NCBI GenBank assembly: GCA_963770315.1
Contig: CAVYPC010000002.1
Span: forward strand, 1,116,001 to 1,180,000
Direction of reading: 5' to 3'
DNA from: VRUE01 sp963770315
Lineage (GTDB): Bacteria > Actinomycetota > Thermoleophilia > Solirubrobacterales > 70-9
Length of the DNA: 64,000 nt
Every line of letters starts with the position of its first letter. The first letter of the stretch is position 1. The notes under the pieces were generated by a model. It did not search any database and had not been told where the DNA came from. It saw only the letters and a program-made list of their open reading frames with translations. A program made the translations under genes and the position numbers. Below are positions 62,927 through 64,000 of the stretch, piece after piece.

Positions 62927-62962
62927 GGCCGCGAGATCCTAGACGAGACAGGCGTACTTGGG

Positions 62963-63436
62963 ATGATCGCGGCGATGCCCTCCCCGTCCCTGACCGCACT
63001 CGCCGCAGCCGTCCTCCACCTGCCCGAGAAGCCGGAGCGGGTGCTCGAGATCGGCTGCGGTCGCGGCGACGGCGTCTTCTTCCTGGCCCGCGAGTTCCCC
63101 GCCGCCCGGGTGCGCGGCGTCGATGCCTCAGCCGGGGCGATCCGCGCGGCGGTGTCGCGCGTCGGACTCGATCCCGAGGGGCGGGTCGCGTTCAAGGAGG
63201 GCAGCTCCCGGGCCCTCCCCTACCCCGACGAGTTCTTCGACCTGGTCGCCCAGGCGGGCGGACGGCTGCGCCCGGGCGAGATCGCCCGGGTTCTGCGCCC
63301 GGGCGGGCATCTCGTCCTGGTCGGCGGGTGGAGGCTGCTGGACTGGCGGCTCGGCGGCCATCGCTTCGATCCGGTCGAGATCGGCGAGCTGGACGGCGAG
63401 CGCTTCCACGTCGTACGCCTCCATGGCGACGATTAG
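62963..63436 (+). CDS. class I SAM-dependent methyltransferase, short
   Basis: A 157-residue Methyltransf_11-type domain: VLEIGCGRGDGVFFLA near 27-42 (motif I), VRGVDASAGAI, LPYPDEFFDLVAQAGG near 90-105 and VLRPGGHLVLVGGW near 114-127. It stops soon after motif post III, so it is shorter than usual. ATG 62975 is an alternative start. Divergent from the cyclophilin gene. Substrate unknown. Confidence 0.75.
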   Translation: MIAAMPSPSLTALAAAVLHLPEKPERVLEIGCGRGDGVFFLAREFPAARVRGVDASAGAIRAAVSRVGLDPEGRVAFKEGSSRALPYPDEFFDLVAQAGGRLRPGEIARVLRPGGHLVLVGGWRLLDWRLGGHRFDPVEIGELDGERFHVVRLHGDD

Positions 63437-63483
63437 CGCCTGCCCGGCAAGCTCTCGGTCGCCCGAATAGGCTGCCGCAGGCG

Positions 63484-64000
63484 ATGGGAGCCGAAGGGAT
63501 GCCGCTAACGCTGTTGGTCAACCCCGCCTCGGCGCACGGGCGCACCCTGAAGCTGTTGCCCCGCCTCGAGCAGGAGCTGGACGCCCGCCGGATCCCCTTC
63601 CGGGTCGAGCGCACGAGGGGGCTCGAGGACGGGGTCGAGCGGGCCCTTCGCGCCGCGGAAGCGGACGAGGTTCCGGTCGTCGTCAGCGGCGACGGCCTGA
63701 TCGGGGCGATCGGCGGCGCCCTCGCCGGCTCGGAGACCCCGCTGGGGATTGTTCCCGGCGGCCGCGGAAACGACCTCGCCCGGGTGCTCGGCATCCCGCC
63801 GGAGCCCGAGGCCGCAGTGGAGATGCTGATCGCCGGACAGACCCGCCGCATCGACGTCGGCGAGGTCAACGGGCAGCGCTTCCTCGGCATCGTCAGCGTC
63901 GGCTTCGACTCCGAAGCCAACCGGCTCGCAAACGAGACCAAGTGGCTGCGCGGCAACCTGGTCTATGCCTACGCCGGGGTGCGCACCCTGCTCGGCTGGA
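63484..64000 (+). CDS. diacylglycerol/lipid kinase family protein (partial, runs off the window)
   Basis: The first 172 residues of a DAGK-catalytic-domain lipid kinase (DgkB/YegS/BmrU type). It begins PLTLLVNPASAHGRTLKLLP (the NPxSG-like motif), then the nucleotide loop VVVSGDGLIGAIGGALAG near 57-74, and IVPGGRGNDLARVLG near 82-96, the usual GTGND motif with Arg in place of Thr. ATG 63499 is an alternative start. A TAGGCT box at 63468-63473 lies 10 nt upstream. The 3' end is beyond base 64000. Confidence 0.85.
   Translation, partial: MGAEGMPLTLLVNPASAHGRTLKLLPRLEQELDARRIPFRVERTRGLEDGVERALRAAEADEVPVVVSGDGLIGAIGGALAGSETPLGIVPGGRGNDLARVLGIPPEPEAAVEMLIAGQTRRIDVGEVNGQRFLGIVSVGFDSEANRLANETKWLRGNLVYAYAGVRTLLGW

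Overview
The window is chromosomal DNA from a high-GC actinobacterium. Gene content and the 16S sequence suggest the deep-branching class Thermoleophilia (Solirubrobacterales-like); this is an inference, because no database search was run. Supporting signs are a SepF/YlmG division cluster, GarA-FHA next to a MerR regulator, a short RsiG-type protein, wax-ester synthase/DGAT, VKOR plus DsbA, and a HisZ plus short-HisG system. I found no mobile elements, CRISPR arrays, prophage or tRNA genes.

Layout. 1-8.2 kb: citramalate synthase, a DegT aminotransferase, argH and a 3-methyladenine glycosylase run forward and converge on a class A PBP, which is divergent from tyrS. 8.2-13.5 kb: one complete 16S-23S-5S rRNA operon with leader hairpins and two long-range processing stems. 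13.6-14.8 kb: reverse-strand alpha/beta hydrolase and a small orphan ORF. 14.9-22 kb: murA, then the histidine genes hisZ-G-D-B-H-A-F. 22-28.3 kb: a polysaccharide deacetylase, CCA-adding enzyme, the pgeF-yggS-sepF-proC-yggT division-linked cluster, lspA and an RluD-like synthase. 28.4-40.8 kb: the conserved rpsB-tsf-pyrH-frr-uppS-cdsA-dxr-rseP-(acyl-CoA ligase)-ispG-proS-pgsA run. 40.8-44.5 kb: RsiG-like anti-sigma factor, zinc-ribbon GarA, MerR, a SRPBCC protein and a FAD oxidase. 44.5-53.2 kb: a mostly reverse-strand mix including a region-4-HTH/RskA-like membrane protein, NAD synthetase, a secreted metallopeptidase, WS/DGAT, Pol IV and an unknown two-gene cassette beside a truncated Pol IV copy. 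53.2-64 kb: a cupin, CcdA, an FUSC-like exporter, SCP-type thiolase, SDR, methyltransferases, a DsbA-VKOR oxidative folding pair, Bcp peroxiredoxin, a cyclophilin and the start of a diacylglycerol kinase.

How the genes work together. Several blocks serve envelope building: MurA, PBP1, UppS, CdsA, PgsA, Dxr/IspG, LspA and RseP. Genes within blocks are usually coupled by 1-8 nt overlaps (ATGA, GTGA, TTGA). Many first genes of transcription units have no Shine-Dalgarno sequence but carry a TANNNT hexamer 6-7 nt before the start codon, the signature of leaderless mRNAs. That pattern also helps place starts, including an apparent ATC start for the cupin.

Main points to re-check: the c-di-GMP-motif RsiG homologue at the head of the garA-merR operon, the Cys-to-Asp MurA, the frameshift in dxr, the cassette that seems to have split a dinB 5' end, and two perfect 25-29 bp inverted repeats between genes.
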